A DNA stretch of 42,473 bases, taken from the NCBI RefSeq assembly GCF_000377765.1, contig NZ_KB898684.1, positions 1 through 42,473 on the forward strand, given 5' to 3'. A program made the translations under genes and the position numbers. Below, in pieces: positions 8,385-13,966 of the stretch. The DNA is from Gracilibacillus lacisalsi DSM 19029. Lineage in GTDB: Bacteria; Bacillota; Bacilli; Bacillales; Amphibacillaceae. The notes beneath the pieces were generated by a model, which was not told where the DNA came from, did not search any database, and saw only the letters and a list, made by a program, of their open reading frames with translations. Position 1 is the stretch's first letter, and the number at the start of each line of letters is the position of its first letter.

Positions 8385-8477
8385 GGTCTCCTTCTACAAC
8401 TTGGTAGATGAGCTACTTATAAGTTAGCATTGTTTTAATAACATGTCAATGCTGATTCGTTAATAATATACCCAAAA

Positions 8478-8526
8478 ATGTATTTAATAAACACGGCATT
8501 TGATGTCGTGTTTATTAAATACATTC
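8478..8526. terminator. 19-bp perfect palindrome between converging genes
   Basis: The left arm at 8478-8496 and the right arm at 8508-8526 are perfectly complementary over 19 bp. The 11-base loop can extend the stem by four pairs, one of them G-U. On the minus strand it is followed by five T, so it probably ends the 125-residue gene transcribed from 8926. Its length and AT-richness are unusual for a simple terminator. The stretch 8354-8548 holds no gene. Confidence 0.6.
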
Positions 8527-8548
8527 TTATATTAATTCAGGCGTTTGA

Positions 8549-8926
8549 TTAGTGAATTATTTTTGTCTTATTTACCGACTCAAACAACTCCTCAAGAATA
8601 AGCAATACCTTCTTCCTTATCGCCGGATTAAAATAATTCCGTTTTTCCTCTTTCCGTTTAGAATAGAAAGTATACTCCGTAAACATGTCATCTTTACCTG
8701 TCTGTAATACCTTTAGATTTTTCATATGCATTTGTTGCTTCAACTCACGTCTTTCCTCAATAGCTTTTTTCTCAATAGATTCCAGGAGACGTATATAAGG
8801 CTCGTTAATTTTAAAGATGCTATTGTTACGTAATGTATCTAAATCCTTCTGGATCACTTCAATAGCCATGGACAAGAACAAATAACGGCTTGCTACTTTG
8901 AATTCCTCATCTGTTATATATCGCAT
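8549..8926 (-). CDS. Hypothetical protein co-transcribed with the YolD-like gene
   Basis: A 125-residue, highly charged, mainly helical protein ('IRLLESIEKKAIEERRELKQ'). I do not recognise a family. Its start overlaps the end of the YolD-like gene by 13 bases, which indicates one operon and coupled translation. In many Bacillus elements a Y-family DNA polymerase gene (UvrX-like) follows yolD; this product has none of its motifs and is far too short. By position it may act with the YolD-like protein. Confidence 0.6.
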   Translation of the reverse strand: MRYITDEEFKVASRYLFLSMAIEVIQKDLDTLRNNSIFKINEPYIRLLESIEKKAIEERRELKQQMHMKNLKVLQTGKDDMFTEYTFYSKRKEEKRNYFNPAIRKKVLLILEELFESVNKTKIIH

Positions 8927-9237
8927 AATGACAACTCCACAACATTGTTAATGTCTAATAAATCAATGCCGTCTACAGTATCGATAGTGAGATTTGTTCC
9001 TTTGATTTTTTCGATAAAACCTTCAATAGTATGAAGCCTATGATTGTTCCAGTAGACTATATCTAATTTCTTTTTAAATTGCATAGCTTCATTTATGGTG
9101 ATCTGCATTTCATGATACTGATCTTCAGATAAAATTGGCTTATCAATCTTTTGTTCTTCTTCAAAAATTTCATGCAGCATCTCCAGATGTTCAGGCATCA
9201 TCATTGCAGTCCATTTCTTATTTCCCCGATCGATCAT
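8914..9237 (-). CDS. YolD-like family protein (SOS-associated)
   Basis: A 107-residue protein with the YolD pattern: 'MIDRGNKKWTAMMMPEHLEML' at the start, a central helical region, then a Sm-like 'GFIEKIKGTNLTI' sheet near the end. YolD-like proteins usually accompany UvrX-type Y-family polymerases in Bacillus phages and integrative elements and are SOS-induced. The ATG at 9237 is chosen because GAGGTGAT lies 6-8 bases upstream; a longer in-frame version from 9300 would run through the promoter. A LexA-like box and a -10 TATAAT lie just upstream. No polymerase gene is adjacent, which is unusual. Confidence 0.75.
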   Translation of the reverse strand: MIDRGNKKWTAMMMPEHLEMLHEIFEEEQKIDKPILSEDQYHEMQITINEAMQFKKKLDIVYWNNHRLHTIEGFIEKIKGTNLTIDTVDGIDLLDINNVVELSLCDI

Positions 9238-9255
9238 AAATATCACCTCACAACA

Positions 9256-9269
9256 GGAACGTTTGTTCT
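9256..9269 (-). promoter_or_regulatory. LexA (SOS) box in front of the YolD-like gene
   Basis: On the minus strand the site reads AGAACAAACGTTCC. It matches the B. subtilis LexA consensus CGAACRNRYGTTYG at 12 of 14 positions, including the whole GAAC-N4-GTTC core. It sits just downstream of the -10 TATAAT, where LexA binding would block transcription. Confidence 0.65.
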
Positions 9270-9270
9270 T

Positions 9271-9300
9271 ATTATATATCCAAATATTGAATTTATGCAA
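9271..9300 (-). promoter_or_regulatory. Sigma-A promoter of the YolD-like operon
   Basis: On the minus strand, TTGCAT (9300-9295), an 18-base spacer and TATAAT (9276-9271). The LexA-like box begins two bases downstream of the -10. Confidence 0.6.
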
Positions 9301-9321
9301 ATTGTATTTTCTGGAAGGAAT

Positions 9322-9350
9322 TTAACAGTTAGTGTCGAAAGTAATAGTAT
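9322..9350 (+). promoter_or_regulatory. Sigma-A promoter of the divergent small gene
   Basis: TTAACA (9322-9327), a 17-base spacer and TAGTAT (9345-9350), about 28 bases before the ATG at 9378. It is divergent from the YolD promoter. Confidence 0.5.
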
Positions 9351-9377
9351 ATATGTCAGTTGGAGAGGAGGGGTAGT

Positions 9378-9626
9378 ATGGAAGAATATCATATAATGCC
9401 TTCGATTAGATTTAATATACAAACAACTAGACATTATGATAATGGACAGCTAGCTATTTTGGTTTATGATAAAGAGATAGAACAACATTTTCTGTATTAT
9501 GAGAATGAAGTGAAGAGTATACCAAGTGAGCTGAATGAATTAAAGAGATGCATCGATCATGAATGGTTTAACATAAAAAATGGATACTATCGAGTAAAAG
9601 AATTTAGCTATGATTCGGCTATATAA
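9378..9626 (+). CDS. Small hypothetical prophage protein
   Basis: An 82-residue protein of unknown function. It is rich in Tyr, His and Glu, with probable beta strands ('AILVYDKEIEQHFLYYENEV') followed by a helix ('SIPSELNELKRCIDHEWF'). ATG 9378 has the strong site GAGGAGGGG 5-8 bases upstream and a promoter at 9322-9350. It is a single-gene unit with its own terminator, divergent from the SOS-controlled YolD-like gene. Confidence 0.6.
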   Translation: MEEYHIMPSIRFNIQTTRHYDNGQLAILVYDKEIEQHFLYYENEVKSIPSELNELKRCIDHEWFNIKNGYYRVKEFSYDSAI

Positions 9627-9631
9627 TTTGT

Positions 9632-9666
9632 TAGCACCTACTTATGGGGTAGGTGCTATTTTTTTT
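9632..9666 (+). terminator. Terminator of the 82-residue gene
   Basis: TAGCACCTAC (9632-9641) pairs with GTAGGTGCTA (9649-9658), followed by a T8 run. The 9-bp core AGCACCTAC is the same as in the terminator at 12,921-12,949. The converging XRE gene ends inside the right arm. Confidence 0.85.
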
Positions 9667-9877
9667 GGGGAAAGAAATCACTAACTTTTTTATTAAAAAT
9701 GTTAGCAAATTTATACAACATATAACTATCTAAATTATATAAGCCTTGTTCATAATCGGATATTGTATTATGTTTTACTCCAAGCTTTTCACCTAATTCT
9801 TTTTGAGTTATTTTCCTTTTTATTCTGAATTCTCTTATTTTTATTCCTACGTGTTTTCTTAATTCATGTTCGTCCAT
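9656..9877 (-). CDS. XRE-family transcriptional regulator (phage repressor-like)
   Basis: A 73-residue single-domain helix-turn-helix protein. Residues about 11-62 form the HTH_3 fold, with 'ITQKELGEKLGVKHNTISDY' spanning the recognition helices. It is as short as small phage or plasmid regulators. The ATG at 9877 places the usual short lead before the domain and has a weak AGGA upstream; an in-frame ATG at 9910 would extend it by 11 residues and overlap the upstream regulator gene. It is probably co-transcribed with the gene starting at 10,094. The targets are unknown. Confidence 0.8.
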   Translation of the reverse strand: MDEHELRKHVGIKIREFRIKRKITQKELGEKLGVKHNTISDYEQGLYNLDSYMLYKFANIFNKKVSDFFPQKK

Positions 9878-9890
9878 TTTAAACATCATC

Positions 9891-10094
9891 CTAACAACTG
9901 TTTCTTTCATATAAGTCGTCTACTTTGCAATCCAATAAATCTGCTAATTTAAAAGCATTTTCTAAAGATGGTTTACTATGTCCGTTTATCCATCTTGATA
10001 GTACTGTTTGACTAACCCTCATTCGATTAGCTACCTCTTTTTTAGACAGTCCTTTTTTTGCAATACATACATTTATATTACTTTTTAATGTCAT
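9891..10094 (-). CDS. XRE/Cro-family transcriptional regulator
   Basis: A 67-residue Cro/CI-type helix-turn-helix protein. The HTH covers residues about 8-60 ('LSKKEVANRMRVSQTVLSRW', then 'KPSLENAFKLADLLDCKVDD'). The ATG at 10,094 has AGGG 8 bases upstream; GTG 10,103 and ATG 10,100 are too close to that site. It lies ahead of the second XRE gene on the minus strand and is divergent from the ftsK-like gene. By position the pair could control the FtsK/replication module or the lysogeny switch. Confidence 0.78.
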   Translation of the reverse strand: MTLKSNINVCIAKKGLSKKEVANRMRVSQTVLSRWINGHSKPSLENAFKLADLLDCKVDDLYERNSC

Positions 10095-10401
10095 CTTCAT
10101 CACCCTATTTATACATATTCTTCAAAGCAATAAGAAAATCCTTCATCATATTCGTTAAAAAAATTGTATTTTTAGTTCAACAAACAAGCCCACCATGCAT
10201 ATCATTTATCAAAAGCTTATCACTCAAAAGCTTCAGCAAAATTCGCTTTCGCTTTTTCGTTCATATGAACAAGAAATTATTGCATGTCTATAGTACTTTA
10301 ATAGTTGTTATGGCAACATCGGAATATTCCAAACATAATTCCAGTGCGGAATAGTAAAAGGAAGAGCGAACGGAATACCAAATGGAAGGGAGGAGAGAAT
10401 A
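10095..10401. promoter_or_regulatory. Divergent control region with GGAAT/ATTCC motifs
   Basis: No convincing gene is seen here. It contains a 12-bp palindrome GTTCATATGAAC (10,259-10,270), a direct repeat TCAAAAGCTT (10,209 and 10,224), and five GGAAT/ATTCC motifs in 56 bases. The five are GGAATATTCC (10,321-10,330), ATTCC-AGTGC-GGAAT (10,338-10,352) and GGAAT (10,372-10,376). These could be operators for the XRE proteins or sites for the replication module downstream. An open frame at 10,058-10,354 has low-complexity composition and no ribosome-binding site. Confidence 0.4.
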
Positions 10402-11541
10402 GTGTTATTAGAAGCAGGGTTATGCATAGGTGGATATGTATTCTTGCACATGCTCTTTAGAGAAAAGTCAGAAAAAGAGAAGATCAACCTGGTATTTAAA
10501 AATATAGGATATGGATTTAAAGAGCAGCTACCATATCATATTAGGACCATAAAAGCGGATCGATATACAATGTATATTTATCATTTGCCGTATGGTCTTA
10601 TTGACGATCCGAAACTAGAAACTATACTGCAGAAAACATTGAATAAGTCAGTGGAGATCGTCATGAAAAACAAATTGTATATTACCGTGTACCAGGAAGA
10701 TCTGAAAAGTAAATATAACTATGCATTTACGAAAATTGATGGTTGGCAATTGCCTATTGGTTATGCTGTTGGTGCCAAAGTTATTTATCACGATTTTGAC
10801 AAGATACCGCATGCAACTGTGGCAGGGATGACAAGGCAAGGAAAAACGGTACTGCTAAAATTAATCCTGGCACATCTTATTTACAATCATCCTGAAGATG
10901 TGGAGTTTTACGTTATTGATCTTAAAGGAGGCTTAGAGTTTTCACGATACCAAAAATTAAAGCAAGTCAAACAGGTAGCAAGTAATGTGGACGATGCTTA
11001 TCAATTACTGCAGCAAATAAATAAAAAAATAAAATCGGATATGCAGCACTTTAAAAACAAAGGTTATTCAAATGTATTAGATACGAATATAAATAAACGC
11101 ACTTTTATTATTACTGATGAAGCAGCGGAACTTACACCAGCTGCACATCATGATAGAGAAACTAAAAATAAATTTAGATATTGTCAGCAAGTTTTATCTG
11201 AAATTTGTAGAGTAGCTGGAGCACTTGGGTACCGTAATATTTTTTGCACACAATACCCAACTGCAGATACATTACCACGTCAAATCAAACAGAACAGTGA
11301 TGTAAAGATTAGCTTCCGATTACCAACAGAAGTAGCAAGTCGTGTTGCTATTGATGAAAAGGGAGCAGAGGAATTAAATGTACCAGGTAGGGCCATCTAT
11401 AGAACACATGAGAAGCAAATAATTCAGGTACCGTTTATAAGTGACAAAACGATATTGGATGAATTAAGGAGGTATGAGGTCAATGATTCAACAAATAGAA
11501 AAACAGAAGAGAGAGGAGCGGATTTTATTACGTTTGGATGA
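10402..11541 (+). CDS. FtsK/SpoIIIE-domain ATPase of the prophage
   Basis: A 379-residue DNA-pumping ATPase. An N-terminal hydrophobic stretch (residues about 1-18) suggests a membrane anchor. Walker A is G142-T149 ('GMTRQGKT') and Walker B is 'FIITDE' near residues 235-240. The fold then follows FtsK/SpoIIIE proteins ('GYRNIFCTQYPTADTLPRQI', 'RVAIDEKGAEELNVPGRAIY'). Start GTG 10,402 follows GGGAGGAGAG. It overlaps the next gene. Such pairs of FtsK-like ATPase and replication-relaxation protein occur in Bacillus prophages and small mobile elements, often beside the lysis genes. Role inferred: DNA segregation, transfer or replication of the excised phage. Confidence 0.85.
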   Translation: MLLEAGLCIGGYVFLHMLFREKSEKEKINLVFKNIGYGFKEQLPYHIRTIKADRYTMYIYHLPYGLIDDPKLETILQKTLNKSVEIVMKNKLYITVYQEDLKSKYNYAFTKIDGWQLPIGYAVGAKVIYHDFDKIPHATVAGMTRQGKTVLLKLILAHLIYNHPEDVEFYVIDLKGGLEFSRYQKLKQVKQVASNVDDAYQLLQQINKKIKSDMQHFKNKGYSNVLDTNINKRTFIITDEAAELTPAAHHDRETKNKFRYCQQVLSEICRVAGALGYRNIFCTQYPTADTLPRQIKQNSDVKISFRLPTEVASRVAIDEKGAEELNVPGRAIYRTHEKQIIQVPFISDKTILDELRRYEVNDSTNRKTEERGADFITFG

Positions 11542-12070
11542 TCTTAATTTTGCAACCAGAGAACAGTTGCAGGTCATTGAAAGTTTAGGGGGTGATCGAA
11601 ACGCTAGAAGAATATTACACCAAATGGAAAAGGATAAATTACTCTTGTCTGTACGATATGAAAAGAAGATCTACTATCTAAGTAATCGAGGGAAAGAACG
11701 CGTGGGATCCAATCAAAGCAAGTTAAAACGTGACAAGATTCAGCACACATTAATGCGTAATGATATGTACATCAAGCTAGGTATGCCTAATGACTGGAAG
11801 AAGGAAGTACCAATAAACTTTGGTACCGAAACACTGATACCAGATGCAATGTTTAAACTGAATGGGATATATCACTTTGTTGAAATCGACAACGTGCAAA
11901 CAATGAAAACTAACTATGAAAAGATTAAGAAGTATAAAGAACTATCCAACATGATTGCTAAGCAATATAAGCATGTTCCTACATTAATATGGTACTCATT
12001 ATCTGAAACACGTAAGCGGAAGTTAGAAGATGCATGTGTAAAAAGTAATTTAAAATATCAAATTTATTAG
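11483..12070 (+). CDS. Replication-relaxation family protein
   Basis: A 195-residue protein of the Replic_Relax family. The N-terminal winged-helix part ('LNFATREQLQVIESLGGDRN', 'ARRILHQMEKDKLLL', 'IYYLSNRGKERVG') precedes a C-terminal nuclease-like domain ('LIPDAMFKLNGIYHFVEID', then 'MKTNYEKIKKYKEL') whose Asp, Glu and Lys resemble restriction-endonuclease folds. The family is found with FtsK-like genes on mobile elements. ATG 11,483 has AAGGAGG 10 bases upstream; the ATG at 11,474 directly abuts that site. The first 59 bases overlap the ftsK-like gene in another frame. Confidence 0.8.
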   Translation: MIQQIEKQKREERILLRLDDLNFATREQLQVIESLGGDRNARRILHQMEKDKLLLSVRYEKKIYYLSNRGKERVGSNQSKLKRDKIQHTLMRNDMYIKLGMPNDWKKEVPINFGTETLIPDAMFKLNGIYHFVEIDNVQTMKTNYEKIKKYKELSNMIAKQYKHVPTLIWYSLSETRKRKLEDACVKSNLKYQIY

Positions 12071-12081
12071 GAGGGATTAAA

Positions 12082-12249
12082 ATGTTTAAGAACGCTGAAA
12101 AGATAAGCAAGGCCATGGATATGTTAATAAAGGTTACGGAAGAATTAGAGAACCAGGAGCGGAAGGATGAAATGGTTAATGTGATTCATGATCTTTCCAA
12201 GGTACATCAAAACGTGCTTGGTGATTTGACTAGAAAGACAGTCGATTAA
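12082..12249 (+). CDS. Small hypothetical protein after the replication-relaxation gene
   Basis: A 55-codon ORF (ATG 12,082, TAA 12,247-12,249) with a strong TAGGAGGG site 8 bases upstream, 11 bases after the replication-relaxation gene. The product is a charged, helical peptide ('KISKAMDMLIKVTEELENQE'). It resembles no family I know. Operon position and the ribosome-binding site support it being real. A small accessory subunit or regulator of the preceding pair is possible. Confidence 0.6.
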   Translation: MFKNAEKISKAMDMLIKVTEELENQERKDEMVNVIHDLSKVHQNVLGDLTRKTVD

Positions 12250-12260
12250 TGGCTGTCTTT
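12234..12260 (+). terminator. Hairpin overlapping the stop of the 55-codon ORF
   Basis: AAAGACAG (12,234-12,241) pairs with CTGTCTTT (12,253-12,260) over an 11-base loop that contains the stop codon. The T tract is short, so termination may be partial. Confidence 0.45.
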
Positions 12261-12315
12261 ACATAGGTAAAAAGTAATTGTATTATTATGGTATAGAGAG
12301 AGGAGAGATTGGAAT

Positions 12316-12936
12316 ATGTGGGAAGTTATGGAGTTATTGGGAATCGTATGTTTCATAATAGGTATAATACTATTAATCGTTATGTTAGTGATAAAACAAT
12401 CACCTATTATTCCTGTCATTGTTATTTGTTCTAGTGTATTGATTTGGTTTATTGGATGGGGAAATCAGCCTGTTGTCGATCCAGACGAACCAGTTACAGC
12501 TAATAACGTAAAGGAAGACGAAGAGGAAGCTTTAACAGAAGAAGATAGCGAGGTTACACAAGAGGAATTAGATGAACAATTAAAAGACGAAGCAGTTGAA
12601 GCTGATTTTGTGGAATTGAATAGTGGTGAAGCAGAATCAGATCAACGTGTGTTTATTGAAGGCAAAGTATTGGATGAACCAGAAGAAAAACTACAAGAAT
12701 TTATGGTGTCCACATATGAGGGAGACGGTTACGGCATATATATAGTCAAAGATTTTGATCCAGGAGCTGAATTCAAAGAAGGAGATATTATAAGAGCGTA
12801 TGGCATTTATAATGGCAAACATGAAGAATTAGGAGGGCCTTTGATCACAGCTACACTTATCGAAAATGTAGACTTTGATGAAAATAATGAAGCCCATGTG
12901 AAGTTAGTGGAAGATGAAGAAGCACCTACCGAATAA
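12316..12936 (+). CDS. Prophage membrane protein with acidic linker and OB-like domain
   Basis: A 206-residue protein. Two membrane segments lie at residues about 8-28 ('GIVCFIIGIILLIVMLVI') and 32-50 ('IPVIVICSSVLIWFIGW'). A very acidic linker follows at about 60-105. The soluble domain at about 110-200 has a 'VFIEGKVLDEPEEKLQEFMV', 'GYGIYIVKDF', 'EGDIIRAYGIYNG' pattern like an OB-fold (tRNA_anti-like) barrel. GAGGAGAG precedes the ATG by about 10 bases. It is the last gene of the prophage, transcribed toward the attachment junction, a usual place for lysogenic-conversion genes. I infer no specific function. Confidence 0.7.
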   Translation: MWEVMELLGIVCFIIGIILLIVMLVIKQSPIIPVIVICSSVLIWFIGWGNQPVVDPDEPVTANNVKEDEEEALTEEDSEVTQEELDEQLKDEAVEADFVELNSGEAESDQRVFIEGKVLDEPEEKLQEFMVSTYEGDGYGIYIVKDFDPGAEFKEGDIIRAYGIYNGKHEELGGPLITATLIENVDFDENNEAHVKLVEDEEAPTE

Positions 12937-13338
12937 GTAGGTGCTTTTTGTGTCTTTAAAAACAATAGGATCTCCTTTCGCTTGGATATATGTTGCTGTC
13001 CATGGTGACCCAGCTGCATTTTGATAATATAATGCATGGTCATGGTTAACAAAGTGTTCACCTAATCCTGCAGCCACTAATTGCTCTGTAGTAGCGTCCT
13101 TTGTTAATTTATAGATCATAGTAGCTATCATTTCCAGATGTGCAAACTCTTCTGTACCAATATCATTTAATAAGCCAACAACTTTGTCTGGTATGGTATA
13201 ACGTTGATTTAAGTAGCGTAAAGCAGCTGACAATTCTCCGTCGGCTCCTCCATATTGTTCAATTAAATATTTGGCTAACGTCGGATTGCACCTACTTACC
13301 TTAACCGGATATTGCAATTTTTTTTCGTAATACCACAT
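12904..13338 (-). CDS. cotJC: CotJC spore coat protein, 5' part, interrupted by prophage
   Basis: CotJC is a manganese-catalase-like inner spore-coat protein made in the mother cell, normally about 189 residues. Residues 1-125 here match closely ('MWYYEKKLQYPVKVSRCNPT', 'QYGGADGELSAALRYLNQRY', 'DIGTEEFAHLEMIATMIYKL', including the E/H metal-ligand helices). After I125 the frame enters phage DNA and stops 19 codons later, so about 64 residues are lost. cotJB and cotJA upstream are intact. The remaining 3' part is expected beyond the phage's left end. Excision would restore the gene; permanent inactivation is the alternative. Confidence 0.85.
   Translation of the reverse strand: MWYYEKKLQYPVKVSRCNPTLAKYLIEQYGGADGELSAALRYLNQRYTIPDKVVGLLNDIGTEEFAHLEMIATMIYKLTKDATTEQLVAAGLGEHFVNHDHALYYQNAAGSPWTATYIQAKGDPIVFKDTKSTYLFGRCFFIFH
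12921..12949 (+). terminator. Terminator of the last prophage gene
   Basis: AGCACCTAC (12,921-12,929) pairs with GTAGGTGCT (12,937-12,945), followed by four T. It overlaps the end of the membrane-protein gene and stands about 15 bases from the cotJC junction, insulating cotJC from phage transcription. Confidence 0.75.
12960..12980. mobile_element. Prophage right junction (attachment site) inside cotJC
   Basis: Reading cotJC on the minus strand, family-like codons continue through '...QAKGDPI' (I125 at 12,964-12,966). The next codons ('VFKDTKSTYLF...') no longer resemble CotJC and come from phage DNA. The crossover is therefore at or near 12,964-12,976, around AATAGGATCTCC. The exact core cannot be set without the left junction, which is outside the window. 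Everything to the left of this point in the window looks phage-derived. Confidence 0.75.
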
Positions 13339-13356
13339 TTCAGATATTCCTCCTTT

Positions 13357-13626
13357 TTACACTTGCCAAGGCCATGGTGCTTCTTTCCAATTCCATGGAT
13401 AACTGGAATAACTGTGACCATATTGCATGAGAGGGCCGAATCGTTCTTCAAACTGGTTTTTTAACTGTTTACTTTCGTAAGCAGCTTGATTAAATTGTTT
13501 AATGGCATCTAAATCTTGGGGGTGGGTATCAAGATATAATGTTAGCTCTACTAAGACAAAATCTACAGCTTGAATTTGTTCCATTAACTGATAATAACTT
13601 TCTGGTAGTGACTTTTCCTTTGTCAT
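13357..13626 (-). CDS. cotJB: Spore coat protein CotJB
   Basis: An 89-residue CotJB with the typical helical N-terminal part ('YYQLMEQIQAVDFVLVELTL', 'YLDTHPQDLDAIKQF') and an aromatic Pro/Trp-rich end ('YPWNWKEAPWPWQV'). CotJB is required with CotJA and CotJC for assembly of the CotJ coat components. The start overlaps the end of cotJA by 4 bases (ATGA), and cotJC begins 18 bases after its stop, so the three form one operon. Confidence 0.92.
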   Translation of the reverse strand: MTKEKSLPESYYQLMEQIQAVDFVLVELTLYLDTHPQDLDAIKQFNQAAYESKQLKNQFEERFGPLMQYGHSYSSYPWNWKEAPWPWQV

Positions 13627-13847
13627 TCGTTTGATTCACTCCTTTTCGAGTAGTAGGGATCGTACAAACATGGCCATAACGTTCCTGCAAAAAGTGCTTC
13701 TCTAGCAGTGTGGAATTGTTCTGTATTGTTTGGCTGAAAACCTATATATAAATTAGGCGGTGTAGAATAGCACTTGGTTAAGACAGGCTTACATGGATCA
13801 AATTTGCTCACGAACGGGGAGTAACATTTAGTTAGTGTAAAAGACAT
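13623..13847 (-). CDS. cotJA: Spore coat associated protein CotJA
   Basis: A 74-residue CotJA, Cys- and Pro-rich ('KFDPCKPVLTKCYSTPPNLY'), with the family's 'REALFAGTLWPCLYDPY' near the end. It is the first gene of the cotJABC operon. AAAGGAG lies 7 bases before the ATG. CotJA is a mother-cell protein of the inner coat. A sigma-E -10-like CATACAAT lies upstream at 13,955-13,948. Confidence 0.92.
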   Translation of the reverse strand: MSFTLTKCYSPFVSKFDPCKPVLTKCYSTPPNLYIGFQPNNTEQFHTAREALFAGTLWPCLYDPYYSKRSESNE

Positions 13848-13947
13848 GATATTCTCCTTTCTTTCGAATAAAGTGAGGCTTCCTTTGAAGTTTTTTTATC
13901 CTATCATCCTCAAAATTTATAGTATAAAAACCATTCACTTCCATTTC

Positions 13948-13955
13948 ATTGTATG
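13948..13955 (-). promoter_or_regulatory. cotJA: Possible sigma-E -10 element for cotJABC
   Basis: CATACAAT on the minus strand fits the sigma-E -10 consensus CATACANT exactly, about 100 bases upstream of cotJA. The matching -35 region is poor, so this is a candidate only. It agrees with the known sigma-E control of cotJ in B. subtilis. Confidence 0.3.
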
Positions 13956-13966
13956 GAGGTTGCATC

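Noticed and set aside
8354-8420. tRNA gene or tRNA-end attachment site
   Set aside because: The minus-strand hairpins looked faintly tRNA-like, but no acceptor stem, anticodon loop or T-loop (GGTTCRANTCC) can be assembled, and the phage junction is in cotJC instead.
10058-10354. 98-codon plus-strand frame between XRE genes and the ftsK-like gene
   Set aside because: It overlaps the start of an XRE gene on the other strand, has no ribosome-binding site and low-complexity Phe/Ser/Lys composition; it looks like a control region.
12904-13338. cotJC loss by a simple frameshift or point mutation
   Set aside because: After codon 125 no other frame continues CotJC sequence; the DNA beyond is phage-derived with a phage terminator, so an insertion junction explains it better.
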